Assembly (NCBI RefSeq): GCF_030145145.1
Contig: NZ_JAQYWD010000051.1
Span: 1 to 33,163 of the forward strand
Length of the DNA stretch: 33,163 nt
Origin: Desulfobacula sp.
Lineage (GTDB): Bacteria; Desulfobacterota; Desulfobacteria; Desulfobacterales; Desulfobacteraceae
Direction of reading: 5' to 3'
Below, piece after piece: positions 25,101 through 33,163 of this stretch (its first letter is position 1; each line of letters opens with the position of its first letter). The notes beneath the pieces are model-generated. The model was not told where the DNA came from. It saw only the letters and a list, made by a program, of their open reading frames with translations, and did not search any database. Position numbers and translations under genes: made by a program.

Positions 25101-26018
25101 TTACTCTGATGATATTGCATCCAAGATATTGAGCCCTTCTCCCTTATTTTTGACCGCCAGAATCGGTCTGTCAAGTTTTCTTATCAATCCTTCTGTAACA
25201 CTGCCCAGAAGAATTGCAGCAATATCACCGCTGCGGCCCCTGGCACCGACAACGATCAGGCCAGCTCCCATCTTCTTTGAAAACATGAGTATGCCGTCAA
25301 CAACGTCATTGCTTTTTTTAAAAAAAGGTTTGATAGCAATTGATTTTAGATCGACTTTTGGTAATAATGCCCTTAATTTCGATTTTGCATTATCCAGCAT
25401 AATGTCGGCGAATTCCTCATGGGATTTGCCTGTCTTATGGTATTCTGTCGGAACTTTGTAATTATTGAGGATATATATCTCTTCCAATCCGGCTGCCTTG
25501 GCAAAAGCACTGCCCACATCCAGGGCATTTAACGCGTGATCGGAAAAATCCACAGCTACCAGTATTTTTTCAAGCAGGGCTTTTGCTCCCTTGGGAACAA
25601 TCATGACCGAGCAGAACGCTTTTCTTGCCAGCTTTTCCGAAATGGCTTTTTGGGCCGCCATTTCAGTTGAATGATGGCCGACAATCAAAAGGTCAATATC
25701 ATATTTTTTTGTGTATGAGATCAACTGTCCCAAAAGTGGTCCTTCCAGGGGGCTATAGATTTTTTGTGTATTTTCGTGGCCGTTAAAGTGTTGTTCAACA
25801 ATCTGTTTCATCAAGTCTTCAACTGCTGTTTCGACCGGGGATGCAATTTGCGGATAGATCTTTTTGATTTCTTCAGGAATATCAAATGTGTCAGACACAT
25901 ATACAAAATGTAATTCATCTGATTTGGCCATCTTAGACAATATTCCCGCGTACTGAATCAGTTTTTCATCATGGTCATCCAGATTAAGACAAATCATTAT
26001 TTTTTTGTACCGATACAT
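25101..26018 (-). CDS. Tandem-domain universal stress protein (UspA family)
   Basis: The 305-residue protein contains two Usp domains. The first (KKIMICLNLDDHDEKLIQYA to VMIVPKG) has a degenerate nucleotide site around IVGHHSTE. The second (KILVAVDFSDHALNALDVGS to PILAVKNKG) keeps a recognisable ATP-binding pattern, VGARGRSGDIAAILLGSVTE, followed by LIRKLDRPILAV. Usp proteins help cells withstand starvation and other stress, usually as cytoplasmic dimers; the specific role here is not known. The start at 26018 is chosen because AAAGGAGG lies just upstream, against an earlier ATG at 26036 with none. It heads a short unit with the psiE-like gene. Confidence 0.88.
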   Translation of the reverse strand: MYRYKKIMICLNLDDHDEKLIQYAGILSKMAKSDELHFVYVSDTFDIPEEIKKIYPQIASPVETAVEDLMKQIVEQHFNGHENTQKIYSPLEGPLLGQLISYTKKYDIDLLIVGHHSTEMAAQKAISEKLARKAFCSVMIVPKGAKALLEKILVAVDFSDHALNALDVGSAFAKAAGLEEIYILNNYKVPTEYHKTGKSHEEFADIMLDNAKSKLRALLPKVDLKSIAIKPFFKKSNDVVDGILMFSKKMGAGLIVVGARGRSGDIAAILLGSVTEGLIRKLDRPILAVKNKGEGLNILDAISSE

Positions 26019-26047
26019 AGAGCCTCCTTTAATCATCTACCTGATGT

Positions 26048-26245
26048 TTATATTTCGCCGTTATTTTCAGCCTTCACTTTTTGATACCATTTCTTATGCC
26101 CATACAACTGATCTGCACAAGGCGTGCATAAGCTATGGCTGAAAGACGCTTCGGATCTTTTTTCAATAGTACTTGCAAGATCAATAATTTTTTGCCACTT
26201 GATCAATGTGTTCTCGGGAATTTCGGTACGATTGGTTTCTGTCAT
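26048..26245 (-). CDS. Small Cys-motif protein related to tails of sensor/response proteins
   Basis: This 65-residue hydrophilic protein has a central segment EASFSHSLCTPCADQLYG. It strongly resembles the 'FSHGICPDCAKKLYP' tail found after PAS or receiver domains in many deltaproteobacterial signalling proteins. Two cysteines in C-x2-C could bind metal. No sensory domain is present, so it is either a stand-alone adaptor or a derived fragment. AAGGGG is upstream of the ATG. It is 29 bases before the universal stress protein start and may be part of that operon. Confidence 0.6.
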   Translation of the reverse strand: MTETNRTEIPENTLIKWQKIIDLASTIEKRSEASFSHSLCTPCADQLYGHKKWYQKVKAENNGEI

Positions 26246-26332
26246 GAGAATTACCCCTTTATTTGACTATAATCAAAAATGAACATGCCTTATTAAACTT
26301 TTATAATGCAAAAATAAGGGTTTGACCACGCC

Positions 26333-27190
26333 CTAAAGGGTTAGCATCATCTCAAATTGTCCGTGGCCGGGGGGCAAATTAAGATTTTTTGTAAAAGCCT
26401 TAAAAGTGTCTAATGTTGAATCTATGTTGATTAATTTAAATGGGTCCTGATCCAATTGATCGATAAGGTGAAACAGCAGAGCAGTACCATATCCATTTCG
26501 TCTGCAGGATTTGCTTATGGCAAGGTGAGGAATATCACCTGTTGCGGGTTCAATAATACCATACCCGACAATGGTGTTACCATCACAGATGGTAAAGATC
26601 TTAAAACAGTCTTTTTTCCGTTCAACAGCATAGATGCTGTTCTGCCAGGAAGGAATCATATCCCAAAACGTTTTAAGAAATTGCCAGTCCGGTGTTTGGA
26701 TCTCTTTAATAGTAAGTCCTGGCCCCGGTTTTGATTTAAACTCAGGAAAATCTTTTTTACTCGCCACATAATAATCAAAGGTACGGGATATTTTGAATCC
26801 TAATTTTTTATATAAATCAACGGCTGAAGTGTTGATCTGAATGACTTCCAGCAAATATTGATCAATTTGTTTTTCTTTTAAAACAGGCAGGGAGGCCTCA
26901 AATATTTGAGTGGCAATCCCCTTGCTGCGATATTCTTTCTGGATACCCGTACCTGTGTCATAGGCGGTCAATCTTCCATTCCATTCTCCCAATCCGTTTA
27001 AAGTGAACCCCACCAGATTCTCATTCTCAAAAGCGCCATAAGATATATCGGGTTCATACCCTCGTCTTTCAATCATATGCTTTAATTGCTGGACACTGAA
27101 CATCACAGGTTCTTCATAGTCGGAAAAAGCAGCAAGAAAGGCCTCATGAATTTGTTCAATAGGTGTATTTGTTAATGGTTTTATAATCAT
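26333..27190 (-). CDS. GNAT-family N-acetyltransferase with two GNAT domains
   Basis: The 285-residue protein carries an N-terminal GNAT domain with the acetyl-CoA loop pattern in GIQKEYRSKGIATQIFEASL and the following LLEVIQINTSAVDLYKKLGF. A second, C-terminal GNAT-like domain has HLAISKSCRRNGYGTALLFH. Two-domain GNATs acetylate amines of small molecules or proteins; the substrate is not identifiable. It starts 14 bases after the SWIM gene stop, so the two are transcribed together. No strong ribosome binding site is visible and expression may rely on coupling. Confidence 0.8.
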   Translation of the reverse strand: MIIKPLTNTPIEQIHEAFLAAFSDYEEPVMFSVQQLKHMIERRGYEPDISYGAFENENLVGFTLNGLGEWNGRLTAYDTGTGIQKEYRSKGIATQIFEASLPVLKEKQIDQYLLEVIQINTSAVDLYKKLGFKISRTFDYYVASKKDFPEFKSKPGPGLTIKEIQTPDWQFLKTFWDMIPSWQNSIYAVERKKDCFKIFTICDGNTIVGYGIIEPATGDIPHLAISKSCRRNGYGTALLFHLIDQLDQDPFKLINIDSTLDTFKAFTKNLNLPPGHGQFEMMLTL

Positions 27191-27203
27191 AATGTGCTAA
27201 TTT

Positions 27204-27521
27204 TTACCACACAGGAACCGCTTGGTTCTTTTTTAAACACTCAAGATATTCAAGGACAACAGCAACGCCATGTTTGCAGTTGATGGCATAAGGACAGGTA
27301 CAATAAGAATCCAGATATTCTCCATCTGTCATCTCTATGGTCGTCGCATACCGTTTTGTTCCGGACACCCAGGCGATCAAATCACCATTATCCGTTAATG
27401 ATAAATCAGAAACACGGCCTTTCATCTGGTATTTGTGTCCTCTGTCGATGATCGCGTCTTCAAACCAGTCCTCAAGATCATCCCATCTGAGCCTGTGATA
27501 ACCATGGGGTATCTTTTTCAA
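27204..27521 (-). CDS. SWIM zinc-finger protein, probably truncated
   Basis: The 105 residues include an N-terminal RWDDLEDWFEDAIIDRGHKY, typical of SWIM-domain proteins, and the zinc ligands in YCTCPYAINCKHGVAVVLEY (C-x-C...C-x-H). Full-length relatives continue for several hundred residues after this motif; here a stop follows at LKKNQAVPVW. The start codon appears to be TTG at 27521, as a stop lies four codons upstream and no ATG is available. It may still fold as a small zinc finger that binds nucleic acid or protein, but it looks like a truncated gene cut just before the GNAT gene. Confidence 0.6.
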   Translation of the reverse strand: MKKIPHGYHRLRWDDLEDWFEDAIIDRGHKYQMKGRVSDLSLTDNGDLIAWVSGTKRYATTIEMTDGEYLDSYCTCPYAINCKHGVAVVLEYLECLKKNQAVPVW

Positions 27522-27701
27522 GACGGACTTCTATCTGAGTTTGCCCTTCGTCAGATTGATAAATTTCAATTTGGTTCTTTTCAGCCAATGCTATTTTCCC
27601 TAATTCAGAAGCCGTTATTATAAATTATTGTAATTGAATAGCATAAAAAAACAAAAATTTGCCACATATATTTCAATTTGGTTTACGCCGCCGTGAACTT
27701 T

Positions 27702-27732
27702 GAAAATAACCGGTATCATCCGGTTTATTTTC
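27702..27732. terminator. AT-rich hairpin in intergenic region
   Basis: GAAAATAACCGG and CCGGTTTATTTTC can pair with one bulged base around a short loop. Both flanks are T- and A-containing, so it could terminate transcripts in either direction. The rest of the 27522-27886 stretch is AT-rich with no gene that I can see. Confidence 0.4.
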
Positions 27733-27886
27733 CATTTTGGGCTATTTGATTAAAATCGGTCATCTCCACAAGATCATTTTTAATACAGGAATGATAAATT
27801 TTTTTTAAATGAATCATATCTTTCCTTATAATTCAGGCAAAAAAGTATGCATTGTAAAAAATTGCAGGATACTTTTTTATAAAATA

Positions 27887-28051
27887 TTATTTGTAGTCAA
27901 TGGGGGCGATGCCCACATATTGTCGAAAGGTTTTTACAAAATGGCTCTGATCATAAAAACCACAAGTGACTGCGGTCCTTGCTACTGTTTTATCTGGACA
28001 AGTTCTGTTTGCCTTTGGGCCGAAGATTTTTCTAAAGGGTGCATGTTCAAG
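27887..28051 (-). pseudogene. C-terminal stub of an AraC-family regulator
   Basis: The minus-strand frame ends at 27887 with CGFYDQSHFVKTFRQYVG and IAPIDYK. This is the second helix-turn-helix and end of the AraC/XylS DNA-binding domain (GF.DQSHF.R.FK...G..P..Y). Upstream the frame stays open for about 20 codons (HAPFRKIFGPKANRTC), part of which may come from the domain linker. A stop precedes it. The first helix-turn-helix and sensor domain are gone. The 28052-28240 stretch shows no gene. Confidence 0.65.
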
Positions 28052-28240
28052 GTTTAATTAAACCCTGTTATTAAAATTTGACCAGATTCAAAAAATTAGA
28101 GTTGGCTTAAACTATAGCTCAAGATCAAATTAACATGCATTTTCTCTCGGATTCTTTTTTGGCGAACCACACCTGGAAAAAAATGGGCGAGAAGATGGGG
28201 CAAAAGAACTGGAAAAAAAGTTTGGACAGCTCCAGGAGAT

Positions 28241-29329
<1,089 letters not shown>

Positions 29330-29339
29330 CATATCTTCC

Positions 29340-30182
29340 TTATTTTTCAGTCTCGGTCATTCCCTTGACAAATTGTTTCTGCATGAAGATCACAATCAAA
29401 ATCGGCGGGATCATGGCCAGGATGGTGGACGCCATGATAATCTGCCATTCGGCCTGGCCTTCGCCAACATCCAGCATGCGTTTGATCCCGATTAAAAGCG
29501 TATAATAACTTTCATCCGTTGTGATCAGCAACGGCCACAGGTACTGGTTCCATCCATAAATGAATAAAATGACAAACAGGGCCGCAATCGAGGTGCGGGA
29601 CATGGGCAGCAGGATATCAAAAAAGAAACGGATCGGGCCGCCGCCGTCGATTTTGACGGCCTCGCACAATTCATCCGGCACGGTCATGAAAAACTGACGA
29701 AACAAAAAGGTGGCCGTGGCCGAAGCAATCAGGGGCAGGATCAGGCCCGGATAGGAATCAAGGATTTTTAAATCCGCCGCCACCTTGTAGGTCGGTAAAA
29801 TCCTCACCTCCACCGGCAGCATCAATGTGATGAAAATCAGCCAGAAAAAGAACATGCGGAACCGGAATTTAAAATAGACAATGGCGTATGCTGCCAGCAA
29901 TGAAATAAAAATTTTGCCAAGGGTGATGCCAAGGGCCATGATCAGGCTGTTGAGCATCATGGTGCCCACAGTGGCCCCCACATCCCTTGGCCCGACACTC
30001 AGGGCGCTGGTGTAATTTTCCACCAGTTGGGTTCCGGGCAGCAGGGAAAAATGAGCAGTTATTTCATCAAGGCTGTGTGAGGAGGCCACAAAGGTCACAT
30101 AGATGGGAATGACCAGCAGCAGCATCCCGAAAATCAAAATCGCGTGGGTTAAAAAAGTCAGCCATGGCCGATGTTCAACCAT
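29340..30182 (-). CDS. ugpE: ABC transporter permease, UgpE-like
   Basis: This 280-residue inner-membrane permease has about six helices (starting HAILIFGMLLLVIPIYVTF). The EAA loop that contacts the ATPase is ELCEAVKIDGGGPIRFFFDI then LLPMS. The segment NQYLWPLLITTDESYYTLLI and the C-terminal FMQKQFVKGMTETEK match UgpE of the sugar/glycerol-3-phosphate family. AAGGAGG is placed best for the second ATG (30182). It lies 9 bases after ugpA. Confidence 0.9.
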   Translation of the reverse strand: MVEHRPWLTFLTHAILIFGMLLLVIPIYVTFVASSHSLDEITAHFSLLPGTQLVENYTSALSVGPRDVGATVGTMMLNSLIMALGITLGKIFISLLAAYAIVYFKFRFRMFFFWLIFITLMLPVEVRILPTYKVAADLKILDSYPGLILPLIASATATFLFRQFFMTVPDELCEAVKIDGGGPIRFFFDILLPMSRTSIAALFVILFIYGWNQYLWPLLITTDESYYTLLIGIKRMLDVGEGQAEWQIIMASTILAMIPPILIVIFMQKQFVKGMTETEK

Positions 30183-30191
30183 CATACCTCC

Positions 30192-31073
30192 TTAATAGTA
30201 AACCTTTCTCTCTATATAGCGAAATTGAACCACGGTAAGAGAGATGACAATGATCATCAATATGACGGACTGGGCTGCAGACCCGCCTAAATCAAGGCTG
30301 AGAAAGCCATCGTGATAGACTTTGAACACCATGATATTGGTCGCATAATTCGGACCGCCATCCGTGATCACGTGGATCACGCCAAAGGTGTCAAAAAAGG
30401 CATACACCACATTCATGACAATTAAAAAAAATGTTGTGGGCGACAGGAGTGGAAAGGTTATGGTCCAGAATCGCCGGAAAGGAGACGCCCCGTCAATGGA
30501 CGCCGCTTCCAGAAAAGGCTTGGGGATTGCCTGGAGCCCGGCCAAAAAAAACAGAAAATTATAGGAAATTTCCCGCCAGGCCGCTGTAATGACCACAAGG
30601 AACATGGCCTGGCCCCCGTTCAGGCTGTGGTTCCATTCATACCCATAGATTTTCAGGTAAAGCGCCACAATCCCTATGGTGGGGTTAAAAAGAAAATACC
30701 ACAATACGCCGGCCACGGCAGGGGCCACGGCATAGGGCCATATGATCAGGGTCTTATAGGTGGTGGCCCCCCTGATGGCCCTGTCGGCCATGCTGGCCAG
30801 GAGCAGGGAAACGGACATGGCAATGGCCGTGACAGAACAACTGAAAATGATGGTCACATAAATCGAGCGCAGATAGGTTTCGTCGGTAAAAATATAGGCA
30901 AAATTGGCCAGCCCGACAAAGGTTCTGGACAGCCCGAATGCGTCTTCCTGCAGGACAGATTGATATACGGCCTGGGATGCCGGCCAGATGAAAAAAAGAA
31001 GGGTGATGACGATTTGCGGGGCGACCAGAATATAGGGAAGCAATTTATGCTTGAAGATGACTCTCTTTTCCAT
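30192..31073 (-). CDS. ugpA: ABC transporter permease, UgpA-like
   Basis: This 293-residue permease has six predicted helices ([20 protein letters not shown] first). The EAA loop is [20 protein letters not shown], and [20 protein letters not shown] is characteristic of UgpA. The start at 31073 has AAAGGA 6 bases upstream; the longer open frame to 31145 reaches nearly to the ugpB stop and is unlikely. It pairs with UgpE to form the transmembrane channel. Confidence 0.9.
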   Translation of the reverse strand: MEKRVIFKHKLLPYILVAPQIVITLLFFIWPASQAVYQSVLQEDAFGLSRTFVGLANFAYIFTDETYLRSIYVTIIFSCSVTAIAMSVSLLLASMADRAIRGATTYKTLIIWPYAVAPAVAGVLWYFLFNPTIGIVALYLKIYGYEWNHSLNGGQAMFLVVITAAWREISYNFLFFLAGLQAIPKPFLEAASIDGASPFRRFWTITFPLLSPTTFFLIVMNVVYAFFDTFGVIHVITDGGPNYATNIMVFKVYHDGFLSLDLGGSAAQSVILMIIVISLTVVQFRYIERKVYY

Positions 31074-31151
31074 GAAAAATCCTTTAGAAATATCGAGTGG
31101 CGGCTGAACGCCTCCTTGGGAAGGAAGGGGTTCAGCCTTGATCAATCCTCT

Positions 31152-32465
31152 TTATTTATTGGCTCTTTCAAATTTGCGCAATAACTTGTTACCTTCCTTG
31201 ACAGCCGAATCCAGACCGTTTTTGGCTGTTTTATCACCGTTGAAGATGGCTTCCAGCTCGCTGTACATGACACTGCGCATCTGAACAAAATTACCAAATC
31301 TCAATCCTTTGGAATTGCTGGTGGGCTTGTTCAGGGTCATCTGCTTCAAGGCTGTTTCCATTCCGGGTTTTTCATCATAAACCCCCTGTCCTTTGGTCAG
31401 GTAATAGGCATCGGTTGTGATGGGCAGATACCCGGTGAACTGGTGCCAGTCGGCCTGGACAGCCGGGGATGACAGGTAGTTGAAAAATGTGGCAACCCCC
31501 CGGTATGCGTCTTTTGAATGTCCGGCCATGACCCAGAGACTTGCCCCGCCGATAATGGTGTTCTGGGGCGCGCCGGACACCTCCGGCCAATAGGGAAGCA
31601 TGCTTGTTTTGAACTCAAACTGACAGGTTTTCGCGAACCCGGCATAGCCTGCCGAGGATTCCGTGTACATGGCCACTTCTCCGGAAGAAAACTTGGCATT
31701 GCCCAGGTTCCGCCGGCCCCCGTACACAAAGATTTTTTCTTTTTGCCAATCTGCCAATTGCTGGATGTGCTTTACATGCAGCGGGCTGTTAAAAATAAAT
31801 TCTGTGTCCAGCCCGGCAAACCCATTTTCTTTGGTCCCGATGGGGACATTGTGCCATGCGCTGAAATTTTCCATCTGGATCCAGGAGATCCAGGCGGTGG
31901 AAAAACCCGTGTAGCCGGCCTTGACCAGCTTTCTTGAATAGTCGGCCACCTCTGGCCAGGTTTTTGGCGGTTTGTCCGGATCAAGCCCTGCCTTTTTAAA
32001 GGCGTCCACATTATAGTAGAGGATGGGTGTCGAGCTGTTGAAGGGCATGGACAGCATTTTTCCCTCACTGGTGGTGTAGTAACCGGTCACCGTGGACAGA
32101 TACACCGTGGGATCAAACGGGAGTCCTGATTCGCCCATGACCTCGTAAACCGGCTTGATGGCACCCTTTGCCGCCATCATGCTGGCCGTTCCCACCTCAA
32201 ACACCTGGAGGATGTGGGGGGGATTTTTTGATCGGAAGGCCGCAATGCCGGCGGTCATGGTATCTGCATAGTTCCCCTTGTAGGTGGCCACCACTTTATA
32301 CGTATCCTGCAATTTGTTAAACCCGTCGGCTATGGCATTGACCTTTTCCCCAAGCCGTCCGCCATGGGCATGCCACCAGTTTATCTCGGTGACGGCCTGG
32401 GCAGACGCTACAGACAACCCCAGAATAAAAACAGCCATTATCAAAACGAATCGATACCTTTTCAT
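31152..32465 (-). CDS. ugpB: Glycerol-3-phosphate ABC transporter substrate-binding protein
   Basis: This 437-residue periplasmic binding protein has a signal peptide (VLIMAVFILGLSVASAQA). It is close to E. coli UgpB over its whole length: INWWHAHGGRLGEKVNAIAD, YKGNYADTMTAGIAAFRSKN, PHILQVFEVGTASMMAAKGA, MPFNSSTPILYYNVDAFKKA, NTIIGGASLWVMAGHSKDA, WHQFTGYLPITTDAYYLTKG and SAVKEGNKLLRKFERANK all have direct counterparts. The ligand is therefore probably sn-glycerol-3-phosphate or glycerophosphodiesters. It is the first gene of the operon and has AAGGAGG before the ATG. No glycerophosphodiesterase (ugpQ) or glpK/glpD is present in the window. Confidence 0.93.
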   Translation of the reverse strand: MKRYRFVLIMAVFILGLSVASAQAVTEINWWHAHGGRLGEKVNAIADGFNKLQDTYKVVATYKGNYADTMTAGIAAFRSKNPPHILQVFEVGTASMMAAKGAIKPVYEVMGESGLPFDPTVYLSTVTGYYTTSEGKMLSMPFNSSTPILYYNVDAFKKAGLDPDKPPKTWPEVADYSRKLVKAGYTGFSTAWISWIQMENFSAWHNVPIGTKENGFAGLDTEFIFNSPLHVKHIQQLADWQKEKIFVYGGRRNLGNAKFSSGEVAMYTESSAGYAGFAKTCQFEFKTSMLPYWPEVSGAPQNTIIGGASLWVMAGHSKDAYRGVATFFNYLSSPAVQADWHQFTGYLPITTDAYYLTKGQGVYDEKPGMETALKQMTLNKPTSNSKGLRFGNFVQMRSVMYSELEAIFNGDKTAKNGLDSAVKEGNKLLRKFERANK

Positions 32466-32650
32466 TTATACACCTCCTTGTTATTGAAGCTAAAAAAATG
32501 AAATCATATCCCTGGATATACGATACATATTCAGGATATTTGTTTGAGTAGGATTTTTTTCACCAGAACAGGCGGTTTTCAAGGGAACAGGAAATTACTT
32601 TCAATCGAACGAGAATTTTTTCCACGATAAATAGAACTTCCTACAATTAG

Positions 32651-32680
32651 GATATAGGGCAGGAGCTTGCGTTTTGTCAA
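32651..32680 (-). promoter_or_regulatory. Candidate sigma-70 promoter of the ugp operon
   Basis: On the minus strand TTGACA (32675-32680) is followed after 18 bases by TATATC (32651-32656). This leaves an AT-rich leader of about 185 bases before ugpB. The -35 box is exact and the -10 box is moderate. No Pho box could be identified with confidence. Confidence 0.45.
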
Positions 32681-32737
32681 TCAAAATAAATAATTTACAT
32701 TCAGTCCTAATAATTAGTGTTGAAATGTAACACACAT

Positions 32738-32953
32738 CTACGGCTTGACCGTAGAATGCTTTTGTTGTTTTAGCAGCCACTCGTATGCTGTCATAACCTC
32801 AACCCATTTTGGTAACATATCCAAAGGAATCCCCATGTTTCCGGTTATCAATAGGCTTTTGCTATTTTTGATCCTCTTTCTGGCTTTTTCCAATCCGTTT
32901 ATTTCCCGGCTGAAATTATCTTGATCTAAGGTTTCTGTGACCTGAATAATTAC
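32738..32953 (-). pseudogene. C-terminal stub of an AAA/DUF4143-type ATPase
   Basis: The minus-strand frame reads VIIQVTETLDQDNFSREING, LEKARKRIKNSKSLLIT, and ends with WVEVMTAYEWLLKQQ. The pattern 'REI.gLEkArk.lk.s..LLIT...ipl..kW..WLl' is the end of the common DUF4143/AAA_14 ATPase family. A TGA lies immediately before the first residue shown, and no ATPase domain precedes it. It is a leftover of a gene of about 400 codons. Confidence 0.55.
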
Positions 32954-33148
32954 TCATCTCTCTTTTCACTACTGCCGGGTCATATTTTTCCACATATGTT
33001 ACCATGTAAACAGAGAAAATTTGGTCAATAAGCCTGTAAATTCAGAGCTCCTGACATTAAGCTTCAAAAAGCCTTATTTTAAAGGGTTTTACTTGACTTT
33101 TGGGTAAAAATATCGTAGGTTAAGCTGCATCCAAAAAAGGAAAATATA

Positions 33149-33163
33149 ATGCTTCAAACCTAC
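33149..33163 (+). CDS. Start of a gene that runs off the right edge
   Basis: ATGCTTCAAACCTAC begins at 33149 with AAAGGA 7 bases upstream. A promoter-like pair, TTGACT (33093-33098) and TAGGTT (33116-33121) with 17-base spacing, lies ahead of it. Only five codons (MLQTY) are present, so no product can be named. Confidence 0.4.

Noticed and set aside
27809-28057. Plus-strand open frame of 82 codons
   Set aside because: The opposite strand encodes a recognisable AraC C-terminus, so this frame is a shadow.

Overview
The window looks like chromosomal DNA of a sulfate-reducing Desulfobacterota relative, probably Desulfobacterales. This is inferred from gene content: an anaerobic membrane formate dehydrogenase, a tungsten-type aldehyde oxidoreductase, a corrinoid-type methyltransferase homologue and a choline/betaine locus. 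No rRNA, tRNA or CRISPR was seen, and no marker gene fixes the species.

Layout. (1) Positions 1-1012 hold a broken App1/DUF2183 phosphatase-like gene. (2) Positions 1179-8580 (minus) form a formate dehydrogenase operon. In transcription order it encodes a polyferredoxin, a TorD-type chaperone, a small Tat peptide, FdhA (Cys, not Sec), FdhB, cytochrome b FdhC and a small frameshifted membrane protein. (3) Positions 9153-12766 (plus) hold a LonB-like ATP-dependent protease, a strong terminator and a radical SAM protein. (4) Positions 12798-20875 (minus) form a choline locus: betB, a GntR regulator, betA, a ChoX-like binding protein, a crotonase lacking both usual catalytic glutamates, and a pyrrolysine-free MttB-family methyltransferase. 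(5) Positions 21106-22989 hold an AT-rich aldehyde:ferredoxin oxidoreductase gene. (6) Positions 23022-28051 mix intact genes (PsiE, tandem universal stress protein, GNAT, small Cys protein) with remnants. Chief among the remnants is an mrp/mnh Na+/H+ antiporter operon shrunk to about 1.35 kb with order A-D-E-G kept. (7) Positions 28241-32465 (minus) hold a complete ugpBAEC-like ABC importer. (8) The right edge has the C-terminal stub of an AAA/DUF4143-type ATPase and the first codons of a plus-strand gene.

How the parts work together. Formate oxidation on the outer face of the membrane would feed electrons to the quinone pool through FdhABC. TorD would assist cofactor loading and Tat export of FdhA. 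In the choline locus, ChoX-type capture, BetA and BetB would convert choline to glycine betaine. The MttB homologue could demethylate betaine or a related methylamine, although no corrinoid protein is present in the window. The GntR gene has a well-formed promoter overlapped by two adjacent palindromes, which suggests autoregulation.

The most unusual feature is the collapsed mrp operon at 23227-24577, where successive deletions left an A-D fusion reading frame open. Together with homopolymer frameshifts at the left edge and several gene stubs, this suggests a deletion-prone, decaying genome or assembly/sequencing errors. Raw reads would separate the two.
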